64,000 nucleotides of DNA from Luscinia megarhynchos (GCA_034336665.1 CM067566.1:27806330-27870329); one strand, 5' to 3'. Counted from the stretch's first letter, positions 40,871-53,800 are shown. Numbers and translations: made by a program. Notes: a model not told the origin generated them from the sequence alone.

Positions 40871-41157
40871 TCCATCCATCCATCCATCCATCCATCCATC
40901 CATCCATCCATCCATCCATCCATCCATCCATCCATCCATCCATCCATCCATCCACCCACCCACCCATCCATCCATCCATCCATCCATCCATCCATCCATC
41001 CATCCATCCATCCATCCATCCATCCATCCATCCATCCATCCATCCATCCATCCATCCATCCATCCATCCATTCATATCCATCCACCCACCCAACCATCCA
41101 TCCATCCATCCATCCATCCATCCATCCATCCATCCATCCATCCATCCATCCATCCAT
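40871..41157. repeat. (CCAT)n / (ATGG)n tetranucleotide array, ~72 units
   Basis: A 287 base array of CCAT units on +. It is interrupted by CCAC units at about 40953-40965 and by TTCATATCCATCCACCCACCCAACC at about 41071-41095, which splits it into three pure blocks. Because four and three are coprime, the array is open in several frames. It translates to a Ser-Ile-His-Pro repeat on + and a Met-Asp-Gly-Trp repeat on -, giving false open frames of up to 149 codons. It is a microsatellite, not a gene, and is likely highly polymorphic in length. Confidence 0.97.
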
Positions 41158-44100
41158 TATACTAAAAAATAATAATATTGGATGTTCTTTTTTCTTTTTC
41201 TTCTGTGCCATCAATTCATCAGAATTCCAGAACTTTGCTGATCCTTGACTTATCACACCAAATTTGCAGAAGAAATGTTACACAACACAGTAATATGACA
41301 CAAGACTTTCAAGAAGAAATTTGGAGCAGTGTGAGAAATCTGAGAAAGCAGAATTCTCTGCCCAGCAAATGAGTTAGATCTTCTTAGTTTTAGCAGAAAC
41401 TGATGTCTACATTTGTTGTACTACATTAATAGCACCTCTATTTTTTGAAAGAGAGGAAGGAAAAGAACAGCTTCTTTGTTTCATTGTTGTTGCAGTAAAA
41501 TATTATTAAATTTGACTTCAGATTACACCAGAGGCTATGAAATACCTTGAAATATATTAGTAGGGGGCTAGAAAACATGGAAAAGATTATATGGGATAAA
41601 CTACACCCTTATCTACTATTTAACATGCTAAAAAATACAGTACTTATTACAAACCCTGATTTATTCTGTGGAGAGACCATAACTTGTGTGGCAAACCTAG
41701 GACTCTGAAGTGTTCTGCTTTTGATCCCTTCCTGATTCTCTCCATTGCCTTTTAAAAAATTTCTTCCTTTTTAAAAAAATTATTAGAACTTCTGAAACCT
41801 GTCTCAACAAATATATCAGATTCATAATTTAAGACCCAAACCAAACCCTAACCCAACAAAAACAAAGAGGTGATGGTCTGGAGATTGCCATAATGATATC
41901 TACTTCTTTACCTACACAAGCTGTTATGATAGACAATTGTCTGTCAGAAAATTTCCTGGTATACAAAAGCTTTATTTGTGACCTGGTACTTTGTTGCAAA
42001 ATGTACTACAATTTTTTCAATGAAAAACACAGTTTTCCCAAAACATCCTTAGCATGAAGGAGAACATGTCTTTTCCCTTCCATTTTCAATAAGTGATGCA
42101 AACTGCATTCATGGTTTGATGGAATTTTCCTGAGGTGGGTAGCACCTACATATGGGAGCCATTCATCTATTTTTGGGTGCTTCCAAACCAGTGTCAGAAA
42201 CCATCAGTAGGAGGTGGGAAGAGTTTCAGAGCCATTGAGGTCTGCCAATCATAGCACTGACTAACCAGGGAGGAGGAAGTAAAATCTGGAAACAAAACTG
42301 AAGCAGCAATTTGGGAATTAGAAAAATTAGAAAAATTGCAAACCCCACAAAAAATCTGTTGTGGTTGTTTGTTTGTTTGGTTGGTTTTGTTTATTTTTTG
42401 TTTGTTTGTTTGTGGGTTTTTTTGTTTGTTTTCCTGAAGAGGATGGTATAATGAACTTCTCCAGTGAAGACAGATGTTCAATATAACACTCTGTACTTTT
42501 ACCTTTTTCAGCATTTCTACTCTTTTACATGAACCTTTTACAGTCTTAGCAGTAGAGCACTCAAGATATATAAAACAAAATTATTTATCCCCCTGTTGTA
42601 TTCCAGAGCTTTGACATTAAAGCGTGCTGAAGTTTGAAACTGAAGAGGAGGGAGAAAGAAGAAAGGGAAAAGTAAAGAAAACTTTTTTCTTACTACACCA
42701 TTTTCTCTCAAAATTTCCCTGTTGGCTTTTTATTTTGTTCTAATATACAATCTGTCTTCACACAGAGGGCACAAAGCTTTGCCCCATGCCTAATCTCCCA
42801 TAAAGTATGGTGCTCTGGCAGAGTTTCTCTCCCTTAATTTGTTTTGTTTATTACTATATAGGCTTGCAACACACACTTCAAAACTTATTGCAGGGAAGAC
42901 TCTACGAAAATATATATGGCTGTAGAAAGACATAAAGTACAATTAACATCTTCCTGTGACCATTCAGCTGTCCTCAAGTCCCTACCTTCAAGCAGATTGA
43001 AAGCAGGGTTAGTAGGTTTTAGTAGGTACAAAAAGCTTGTCGTAAGTATAACAAAATTACAAAGAAAATATTTTACTTTTCCGCACTCCTTTCTTTTTTT
43101 GCTCTCTTATTTCATCTTCCTTCAGACTTTGGGGCTAGAGAACATTTTACTTGATTTGCTTAATCAGCTTACAGTACACCTCTTCCACCCCAGTGGCCAT
43201 ACCTCATATGGATATATGTGTGTGTGTATGTGTGTGTGTACACATATATCATATATATATGTAATATATATGTAGATAACGTCAGTGAGTTCAAGCAGAA
43301 ATTAGTCCCAGGAAAATAAACATGCTGAAGACAAAACAAAAATCAAATTAACATTTGGTAAGGACAAGTAAATCAATTCTGAGAGAGAATAGCAAGTGTT
43401 CACCGATACATTTAAGACTGTTATTGGAAACCAGCAAATTGAAGATATGTGTGAAGATAAGTTTTGTTTTGTGCACATAGAAGTTCTCATAGCATTGTAG
43501 AAAAAAAAAATAGGTCTACCATTGAATTTTTGAGCAAAAGTTTTGAGTGTTTAGAGAAAATAAGTTAATGCAAACTACAACTTCAGTTAACATGATAAGT
43601 CCAACTAAATTAGGATATATCAAGATTTTTAGAAGTACATTTACCTTTTTTTTCATAACATATAATACAAAGATTTAAAACACTCAAAGTTCTGTTTGCT
43701 TCAATTGTTGCAGATCTAAAATATTTCTACTAACAAGGTGTACTTTAACATGTAAAGAAGCATTCTTTCTTTGACATACTTGTTCTCATCCAGTCTTGAA
43801 AATGACTAAGATTTTAATTTGATTTAGACTGCATTGCATTCCCTAATTATATTAGAAAATATTATTCATAATAATTTTTGCTATGCATCATCTCTGAAAC
43901 ACGGTAATAGTCAAAAGAGAGGCTGGGTCATTGACTAAGCTTTGAGATAAGAAATCTGTTATCTTAGCCTTGTACATCCATCTAGAGGAATGAATACATC
44001 TGTATAGACCTCAGTGTCCTTTAGGGGGTCGCAATATCCAGCTCCTCTTTTCACAGGAATGAAACTGGTGCCCATTTACTTTTTAAAAAATAAAAAGTCA

Positions 44101-44680
44101 ACAAATAAGGTTTTTCATAATGTCAGGATACCTTATGACTTCCTGAAGTAATTCTTCACTTTCAGTCCAGCAAATTCTTGGCTTTGAGAGCAGTTTCAGC
44201 AAGATGGTATGATCTTATAAGACTGATGGCTATATTTATGCTGTTATCAGTATTCAATAGAATGATAGCCATAATCCTAATCATTGCATTTTGGTTGTGT
44301 GAAAATCAATCCTACCACCACTATGTCAACCAGCATAAATAATATAAGAATGATCTTCCATTATTCATAAAGGCTAGTTTTTGTTTGCATTCCTAAACAG
44401 TTGAGCTATTTAGCTTTTTGGCAGAGAGATGAGTTAGCAATGAACATCTTTAATTATTTTCTCTGTAACTTGACAAAACTGATTATTATCAAGGGAAATT
44501 AGACTTTCAGAAGCAATAAAAAAAAAGGAGAAATTTGCTATGTCAGAGGTCTTCCATACAAGAAGAATAAGTGAAACGACTTATCAAATGGTTTCTAATT
44601 GAGACTGATAGCAATAAAAATTAGAATACATTTAATAAGATATATATGCATCCTTTAAATATAGCTCTTGTTTGGTTTTC
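41158..44680. other. AT-rich non-coding stretch with simple repeats
   Basis: A TTTG/GGTT-rich tract lies at about 42359-42432 on + and a TG/TA microsatellite at about 43205-43275. A telomere-like CCCTAACCC at about 41846 is a single copy and not meaningful. The 119-codon open frame on + at 42916-43275 ends inside the TG/TA repeat. No gene was recognised. Confidence 0.55.
43205..43275. repeat. (TG)n / (TA)n compound microsatellite
   Basis: GTGTGTGTATGTGTGTGTG-type sequence is followed by ACACATATATC and ATATATATGTAATATATATG. It is imperfect and about 70 bases long. Confidence 0.88.
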
Positions 44681-44751
44681 TTTGTCCTCATAAATTGTTG
44701 AGGCCTTCATTTTACCCAATTGCCCCCAATGGGATGTTGGAACACCATTTC
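44681..44751 (+). repeat. Inverted repeat pair, left copy (~71 bp)
   Basis: It reads TTTGTCCTCATAAATTGTTG at the outer end and TGTTGGAACACCATTTC at the inner end, with GCCCCCAATGGG in the middle. The reverse complement of 46410-46481 aligns over the full length with 4 substitutions, all transitions, and one single-base gap (about 94%). This copy carries GATGTTGGAACACC where the right copy has a perfect GGTGTT-GG-AACACC palindrome. Candidate terminal inverted repeat of a DNA transposon; not matched to a known family. Confidence 0.92.
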
Positions 44752-46409
44752 AGTGAAATCATATTTATTTTTTCATCCTTTATAGTTCTGAAGTGAGTAG
44801 AAGACCATCATGAAGGAACAACATTTTAAATACAGTTTCAAAAACATTAGATAAATCCAAAGTTACCAGACTGCTTGCTCAGACTTCATGAAAAATACAT
44901 TCATGAAAGTAAAATCACTTGTTTCTTAGCAACACCTTCATGACAAGCAAAGTATTGGGAACTCTGCTTTGCAAACTTCCCTGCCTCTTCACAGCTAAAA
45001 ATGTAATTTGTCCATAGGTAATGAAGTAAGTTTTCCAGGATCCTAGGACATACACACATGACAGTTGAATAAACTCACTATAAATCTACCAAGGAAGAAA
45101 ATCTTAGAGAACTGAAACTTTTACATGGTCACTTAGGCTGCACTTGTCTGCATCAGAATCTGTTTGAGCCAGAATTAATTGAACCTTGGAGTTGGTCGTT
45201 ATGCTAAACTTTTTTTGTTTAGTTGTTTTGAGTTTCTTCTTGTGGATTGTTTGTGTGTTTTCTTGGGTTTTTCTTATGTTTTGCTTTTGTTTACTGTGGG
45301 CAGGACAGATTTTTTGCACATTTCAGAAATCCCCACTACTACTTTTTGTGGGAGATTGACAAAGCCATTCAAAATCTTAGATTCCACATATGATGTGGTA
45401 TCCAGATTGCAAGCTGCATGTCTTAATAATGTGGCAGGGTGTAATAATTAGGTCAAGGGTCTGTAATTAAATTATTTTATTTCTGCTGAGAGAATAACAC
45501 AACAATAGACTGACCATATTTTTAAATAGATTAAAAAGGTAAAAAAATTAACAACTGAAAAACCTGCAGCTTTAAACAATTTCCCAGCCTGGCTAAACAG
45601 CATATATACTAGATAATGGAAGATATAAAAGCATTATGTGCAGGAAAAAAAGACTCAATGGAGTTTTAATTGAGAGATGACATGTAAGTGGTGATATATA
45701 ATGCAGTCAAGGTTTGCCTTTTAGAAGAGGACTCAAAAGTATCTGCTGAAACTGATCAAAACTGACAACAATATATAAAACTAAGATTGTATAGCAAAGT
45801 GATATGAAATTGTAGGAATGAAGCAGCACAACCAATAGGTTGTGATGTCAAATAATGCTTATAATAATTGCCAAATTTCAGTGAATCAGACTAATTGCAC
45901 AGCAAGAGTGAGTACTTTGTGGTTGAAAAGAAAGGTTTTGATTCTTTGATTACAGAAATTAAGAAGTCTAAATTTCTTCCAAAATATTAAAGCTTTTTAA
46001 TGTGGATTATCTTAGAATAATATAGGTAGAATTTCTATTGCTTCTCTGTATATATTACAAAGTAAACCCAGACTGTATCACTACTCTTGACAACAAACTG
46101 GATTTTAATATTTTGAGATTTTTGAAAGCCTTAGACATATATATTCTTTTATGAGATTATTCACATTTATTATTTAAAATTGTATGGAATAGCAAATGAA
46201 TGAGAGAGTTGGAGGAAAGAGAAGAAACAGACATAAAATTTTCTGTACTACAACAAGAAAATACACAATGGCATAAATAAAGGTTTAGCCAATTTTCTCA
46301 TCTAGAACTTTGAAGCATTATTTTCCTTTAAAATGCATTTATACATGAATTGTGTGAAAAAATTGCAAAAACATTGTAATAGCTATTATGAAAAATAATC
46401 AAACAATGA
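44752..46409. other. Interior between the inverted repeats
   Basis: About 1.66 kb of AT-rich DNA. T/TG-rich sequence lies at about 45209-45297. Open frames reach only 90 codons (+, 45179-45451) and 71 codons (-, 45104-45319), with no transposase motif that I can recognise. If the flanking repeats are transposon ends, this interior would be a non-autonomous or thoroughly decayed element. Confidence 0.45.
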
Positions 46410-46481
46410 GAAATGGTGTTCCAACACCCCATTGGGGGCAATTGGATAAAATGAAGACCTCAAACAATTTATGGGGACAAA
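46410..46481 (-). repeat. Inverted repeat pair, right copy (~72 bp)
   Basis: The + strand reads GAAATGGTGTTCCAACACCC at the inner end and ATTTATGGGGACAAA at the outer end. It is the inverted partner of 44681-44751. It contains GGTGTTCCAACACC, a perfect 14 base palindrome, followed by CCATT, which extends the symmetry to AATGG..CCATT with two extra bases. Confidence 0.92.
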
Positions 46482-47138
46482 TAATCAGCTTTTGCATTTA
46501 TTCCACGTATATGTGGTATATACACCCACATACACACCTTTCATTTTTATCATCATTGTTTTGAGTACTAATATTTTTCCTTTGGAAACAATACAAGTTA
46601 TATAAATCAGATCCTGTTAAAAAAAATAAATTAAATGCACAAGAGTATTACACTTGCTTCATAACAGAAACTTATAGCCCCAGGATGCTAGTGCAAAGCA
46701 AATTGGGAATCCATCTAACAGCCAGAGCTTTGCTTCCTTGCAGAATATCTCAAAGGAACACAGCAAGAAGTTGTTGAAGACATATAGTTAGTATTTTACT
46801 ATTCCTGACTTTGCTTTTAACTGTCTGCAATCAGTACAACTTGAGTTAGCTTGGGCTAAATACAGGAAATGTGTCCCTGCAAAGCTGAGTTTGCTTTTTA
46901 CAGTTTACAGATCAATTTTGTCCTTGAAGCTGGTTTTGCTTTGATTAAGGTGAGACTTTCAGAGATCCTTTCCATCTTAAATAATCAAGCAAACCTGTGA
47001 AGCACTGTTTTAAACTAACCCCCTGTGTCAAACCCCTCAGCCATGTGTTTCACTCATGGAATTGTTGAATTGTTGTTTGCAAGATTCATTCTTTGAATCC
47101 ACCTTGCTCCATATCTCACAATGCCAAAGAGAACCAGT
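46482..47138. other. Short AT-rich non-coding gap
   Basis: Nothing recognised apart from an imperfect palindromic stretch near 46505-46520 (CCACGTATATGTGG). Confidence 0.5.
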
Positions 47139-47873
47139 TGTGATATTGTGTGAATTGACATGCATGGGTAACCAGACAAACACCAAAGCAGCTGAAATGC
47201 AAAGAGTAGATTTATTTAGTTAGCTTGCTAAAAATTCTGGGTGGAAGAGAGGCCCAGTCTGTGCCTATATGGTCTCTCTCTCTCTCAGCAGGATGCTCAA
47301 GCATGTCCATGAGACTGTGTTATCTCTACACAGGAATTCTACTTCTCAAAAGAGGCAGAGGATGAACAACACCAGGCATAATAAATGGAGCTACCCACAC
47401 TGATAATCTTAGTATTCCCAGCTGCAAGGTCACTTTGAGCAGAAGTATTCCCTCCTTACCAAATCTGCTGGCTTTGACCATTTTCTCCCAACAAATATTA
47501 TTACATGCTTTGCTATTCTTAAAACTATTTGAAAGAATCATTAGGATTTCATGCATGACAGGGGAAGTGTCTGGGAGTATCTGTGAATCTCACAAATACT
47601 CACCCCAACCTAATGCAGCTGCTTTGATGGGATCTCTCTCAGGAAACTTATTGCACAGTAGAGGCAGTATCTCATGGAAGTTCTGGCACCCCCACTGTGT
47701 TTCTCAGTCTTTTGATGTCAAAGCCCTTGCACTCCAGCTCCTTCCTTCTTATTCCTTAACCACTGCTCTGGGATCAAAGACTGTTAGAGAGAAATTACAC
47801 ATTTAAACATGTCTAATCTCCTGTACTTGTCAAGGAAGCTGTGGTCCATACAGGCAGTGATATAGACAGTGCA
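47139..47873 (-). mobile_element. Candidate endogenous-retrovirus LTR
   Basis: Read on the - strand this segment has LTR architecture. It begins TGCACTGTC (at 47873). It has a TATA-like CCATATAGG near 47264-47272 and a polyadenylation signal AATAAA (TTTATT on + at 47211-47216) about 50 bases further. It ends CAATATCACA at 47139. The flanking hexamers are ACCAGT (47133-47138) and ATCAGT (47874-47879), one mismatch from a target-site duplication. The R/U5-like end resembles songbird LTRs as I remember them. No internal retroviral sequence adjoins, so it would be a solo LTR. The left (U3) boundary is the less certain one. It could instead be another old repeat. Confidence 0.45.
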
Positions 47874-50800
47874 ATCAGTGGAGTCCAAATTCACTATTGG
47901 TCAGTTTTTCTCAGCAGCTAGTAAGGATGTCCTTTAGGGAAATCCCAGCCACAAACATTCCAACCTCCATGGACTGTAGATTGCTGTTGAGAGTGGTTCT
48001 CTACTGATGCCTGGAAACTTCACCAGGATGTTTCTAATCTCAATTTGAAAATAGTCCAGATGGCAACATACACATGAAGTGCTAAAACCATATTATTAAA
48101 CTATTACTTAACAAAAAAATAATTGTCTTTAAAATCTAATTTTAAGAACAAAATATTTCCAACTTGATTCCATATAAAAATACAAGCCTTTATTTCATAA
48201 AAGATCACTTTAATAAGCACTTGACTTCACACTATTTTATTTCTTCATGTACTTAATGTGGTACATCTCCCTCTCTTATCCACTTAAATAGAAATATCTA
48301 GCTGAAGACATAATTTCTCATTGAGGTATTTACTGGGAGTAGTTGACTTGTCATAGTAATTTAAAGATTTTACTGATAGCCCTTTAAGGGCTACTTATAA
48401 CGAAAATTTTGCCATTTCCACTATATTTGCATTTCTAAGACTGTGTAACTACATATTCTACTACACACCAAGTTAATTTAAAAAACAATATATGCAGCCT
48501 GACTAAGATAAGACAGGGAGTGAAAAATGAGCTAAATATAAAAAACCCAATTCATTTAGAAGAAAAATTCCAAACAGTATAATTTGGAGTATTCCAAGCA
48601 ACGTTGTGAACCTCACTAAAAGAAGAATAAAAATTAGAAAGGGAAAAATTAAATCCCTTTAAGGCTGCTATATGCTGAACATACAGAGCAATTTTGACTT
48701 GGTCTTGAGCACTCCTAAATTTTCTATTTTGTTCTCTGAGAGAATGTTGATAAGACCTCAAGAGCATAGGAACAATGATGGCAAACAAGGATTTTTAGTT
48801 CATACTAATTTTCTTCTGAACTGTTTGTAGGGCATAGTTTTGCCAAGTTTCCTTTCAAATCTGGGATTTACATTCAATTTTTTCAGTTGCAACAGAGGAG
48901 TTTTATGCAAATAAAGCATCAGTTAACCTGCTATGTGGTTGCTGATTTAAAATAAAGCAGATTAAGGAAACTCCTAGATATGCACCTGCCATCCATTCCC
49001 CTTCCTATCACATACACACATAAAGTAGAATATAATCTCAAACTAGACTAGAAAAAGATCCTGCCAGAGATATGGTGACAATTGTGTGCTGTCTGGGAGA
49101 CAGACAGAGTAAATTGGCCTTCTGTGACATTATGTTCATATATAATGGTAGATTAATGTTGGCACTGCTCTTGGCTGTCTGCATTCACACCCAGAAATGT
49201 GGAATTCATTTAATTGGATGAATTTCAAGTAATACTGGAAACTCCTGCCAATAACCAAATTGAATTTTCCCAGAATTAGAAAGATACAGACCATTTCTGA
49301 ACAGAAGTGTTGAAAGGTTTGACAGACAATTGCTGACCCAAGCTAAAATGAGTATATGTTTCAGATTGAAAGGCAGAGCTGCTCAATAGCTGAATTATAT
49401 AAAATCTTTGCATATCTGTGTTTTAGGATATGTGCCTAATTAAAGAAGTGTTTCCCTTATGATTTATACTAGCATGACTAACACCCTAGAAACTTTTCTC
49501 TACCAAGAGAATGTTAAATTTAACCATGGCAGTGGCTTTCTCTTAAGAGTAACCTAATTTGTAGCTTTTTAATTTATGTCAGTCATATTTCTGAATAAAA
49601 ATTTCAGCAACAAAATGTTATACCCTGAAGTGATAGATTGCTTATGTGCTCTGGATTTCATATTATTTTCCACTATACTGGATAAAGACTACTTCTATTA
49701 AATGGGTAATAAATTATAGTATTTATTAATATCATATGCTGATCATATTAACCTCATCACATTCAGATGAACTTGTCATATACCTTTAATAATACTTTTA
49801 ATAATAACACTGGAACTAGCATTATAATCTTTTTTGTCTTAGTCTTCTCAACTGACAATACAATAGTCCAATATTCTCATTGATTAACCTTGACACTTTC
49901 TTTCTTTTTTTAGATTCCTCTTTAATATGTCAGATTCTGTTTCTCTGTTTCCCTAGTTGAGTGGCAAGGGATATAAAAAGATGAAATTCCAGGAGCCAGA
50001 ACAACTTAGTAAATATACTGCTTCAAACACCTCACCTGGCAGATTCAGTTCTCTCTTCTCTATATGCAGAAAAGCAATGCATTATTTATAGTAATTTCCA
50101 TACCACAATTATTCTTACATAAATAAAACAAAATAAAAAACTAGTACAAAAAGACCATGTTCATCAGGTGCTTATACCTCTATTAAAAATTAAACTAATT
50201 TCTTTTGTATATATATTTTGCTTGATAAGAAGAGATCAAGCTTCTGTATACTAGGTCCAGCAATAATAAATCCTTATAGTGCATATAGCTGACATATTGG
50301 TAAAGAAGACATTGCTATAATGGTTCAAGGTCATGTCACATAATTAATAAATAATAATAAATTAATCAAAATACAGTGTTACCAAGAACTATTGACTACT
50401 GCACTCTAATTAAAACAAGGAAAATTTCATGTGACATTTCCTGTCCCTTAGCACTTTCACAACAATTTAGATACATGTTAACTGAAAGACACTGAATATA
50501 GATTTACACATTAAAAAAAAAGGGTTTACCCATATTTGGCACAGTGACAGACCACATGTAATCTGAAATCAGCAATACTGAGTTGGGAATAAACCTGGCA
50601 TGCTCTGTGCCCTTCATAGGCAGCATCAAACGTAGGCAGCATCAAACATAGGCAGCATAGAATCAGAGTAACTTCTCTAGATCAATGTAACAGACTTTGT
50701 TATTTCCCATTTGCACACATTTTTGTTGTGGCTGTTTACCTCCCACTGGAGTCTCATTTCCTGCAAGCTATTATTCACCCTAAGTCCTTCCCTAATGTGG

Positions 50801-53800
50801 CTCCTATCTTTTGTATCTATTTCCTGTGAAATGAGTGTGCAGAACAGCCAGATCAGCATGCCCTATTTTTTCTCTCCTATAAAAACCAATCCTTACAGAG
50901 AAGTTTTTCTTTTCTTATTACAGAAATATCTGTCCTCTGGACTTCTCAGATTCAGTACACTTTTAGAGGCCATGTAGGTTAGGAAATTCAGGTCTCTTCA
51001 TGATCTTTACCATAAGGACAGATGCATGAGTTTTTGGGAAAGGTTGTTCTTTCCTTGCTTGGCTAACACTTACCTTCAAAAGTTTAGCAGTTGAAGAGAA
51101 GTGGAAATCCAAAAGGCCATCATCATGTAAAAAAAAGCTCTGGTGTATATTAGCTATGCATATATGGATGGGTTTTAAAACTACATAGGTATAACCAAAC
51201 TTTAGGAAGTATCATTAAGTGTTAAGGTATTTGAGACAAGTGCTAAATTTAGGAAAGCCCATGTTATCCCATATTATATGTTCACACTGCCACAGAGGAA
51301 GAAAATTTCTTCCTTTGCAAAACAAAACCACCTCTTCTCAGCAAGAAGGCAAAGATAGCTAGTTAATGAAAAAAAACTCAAAACCTTAGAGGAACAGTTT
51401 AATTTCTCCTTCAAATGGCAATCATTAATAAAAAAGCATGGACTTGCATTCTGTACAGTAGGAAAAACTCTAGTTGTGCTGTGCTGTTCCAGCACACCAC
51501 ATAGAGTACTGTTAAAAAAGTCTATCAGTGTTCATGTTGAGAACAATGCAAATACTAACTTTGTAAAATAATGAAAAATTTGTAAAATCAAAGCCAGATC
51601 AACAGCTTTTTGTGCAATTCATACTCACTTTTGTAGAGCTGAACTGAAACTGTTCAGGAAGCAAGTGCACTTTGGTGAGTGGAAGGAGGCACAAGATGCT
51701 CCCTGTTTTCACTTGTTGAACAAAATAGAGAGATGCTGACAGAATTCTTTTGTTAACCAGCAAAATAAGAGGCAGCCTATGGGCTAGGCGAAGCTTGAAG
51801 AAAATATTTCAGGGAACTAATTTAGTTTGTAGTCACAGTAATGCCTGTCAGATCAGAGCCAATACTACTATATATGAGGTGATTTAGCAGCAAATTGCAA
51901 GCCATACTGACTCTACCTAAGGAGCTGTTTGTCAGAACCATATTACTTAATATATTGTAGGTATAAGGAAAACACACCTGACCAACTGCAGGGCCACCTT
52001 AAGCCAGTTTTGACTTTCCATTGTGTTCCCATGATTTGCTGCAGTGTTAGGAAAGAGTTAGTTCTCTTTTGCAGAACTAGTGCTTGCATAGCAATGGAAA
52101 TGGCAGAGACTGGAAAGAGTTAATGCACTTGAGATATTTTCTTCTAAGTCTCTACAGTCATAATGCAGCACTCATGATTTCTGCTTTGAGAATTTCACCA
52201 GGAAGAAAAGATTATAACCAATATTCCTTTGCTCATGAATTCTATACTTTCCCTGCTGTTCAGTGATATTTTCCCTTCAGTATAATTCTACAGGAGAGTG
52301 TGAAATGACTAGTGATGCCTTCTGTTCCTATCTCTTTCTGTCACACAGGAAAGAGGTTTGGCTTTCTTTCTTCTTTTGGCAAAAGGAACTTAATAAACTT
52401 TGTTTCTTTTTTTTTTTTTTCTTTTCTTAGGATAGATTAAAGGGTTGCAGTTCTGCCAGAATAAAATAAATGTAGCCAAGAATTTTTTATCAATATATAT
52501 TTCTATGTACCACATTCACTCCCAAAGATTATAAACTTCAGAAAAAGGTTCTCAACAAATTTATTTGGCAAACTTTTTTGAAGCCAGACAATTTAGTAAT
52601 ATTTAGTAAGCTGAAAGAAGCATTTATTATTTAGTATTCAATTTCAGTGGTCCTTGGCCTACCAGATGCTACATGCTCCCTTCCTTTCAATGAGCTATGG
52701 CAGACATACAGAAATATGAAAATTAAAGTACAGGATGCAGCATCATATTCAAAGAAAGTTTACCATCTAACAACAGTCTACTATAAAGTACCCCTGTTCT
52801 AATTAATGCCAAGGCCATACAAAAATATGTACATAGAGACAAAAACGCTTTTGCATACTGGGAGCTCCTGTGTTTCTGTATAAATTCCTCAAAAAATGCA
52901 TTAAGAAGATTTATTGCTGTCTAAAACTGTGGACCTTAATCCAGACCTAACTACTTCTGCAAAACCAACTGGAAATGGAGAGAGGACAGGGCAGCAAAAC
53001 TGGGAACCTGATCCTCTTGGTAGACAACATCCACTTGTTTCAAAGGCCAAAGACTTTGTGTGTATTTGTTTCTTGTTTGCACTGGCAGCCCACCTAGCAC
53101 TGGATTATCAGGCAGCACTACCCAGCCTTGGTTTGAGGAGGAAAAGCTGGAGAAAGGCTCAGAGACCGTGGCAGAGCACAGCTGACTCTGCACAGGTGGA
53201 TTGGTGACTCTGCAAAGACAGGTCTAGACAATTCCTATTAACTACACCTCTTCAGGTGGGAGGTGGTGGCAGGGAAACCTCAACCAACATTTTACAGGCA
53301 TTGCCTACTCCATCCTTATCCCAGGATTTTATGCCAAAATTTTCTGACTGTATTCCTTATGGATGGCAAAAAGGATTTAAAAAAATATTATACTGCAGTA
53401 TATATACAGTATAAGTATGGATTGGCTGTTAGCAATTGTAATAGGATATAAACTATGAGGTAAATAAGATCAATTCTACTGTTAAGTAATCTTTTAACTG
53501 CTTTTCCTTGGTAAGCATGGATAAATACATGACATTTCCCCTGCCAATATTAAAACTAGAAAAATATCAAATTTTGTACAAAAGTTCAAGTTCTTTCAAG
53601 TCCCTTGACTTTTCTTCAGGAGTTTAGAAACTAACTGCATTCATCAGTGACACGTGCATGATTAAAGGCAAAAAAGTGAGGATAATAACATATATTATAT
53701 TTTCACTCTTTTGTTTTAACAGTGAACATTCAAAGAATGCAAAAGAAATGTTGAAAATTCTCTGATTAAACTCAGATTTCACTGCTCCTGTCTATAATCT

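Noticed and set aside
40716..41165. 149-codon frame with Ser-Ile-His-Pro repeats as a repetitive protein
   Set aside because: It is the CCAT microsatellite read in frame. The opposite strand gives equally long Met-Asp-Gly-Trp frames.
41840..41856. Telomere-like CCCTAACCC
   Set aside because: A single unit in an A/C-rich stretch, not a tandem (CCCTAA)n array.
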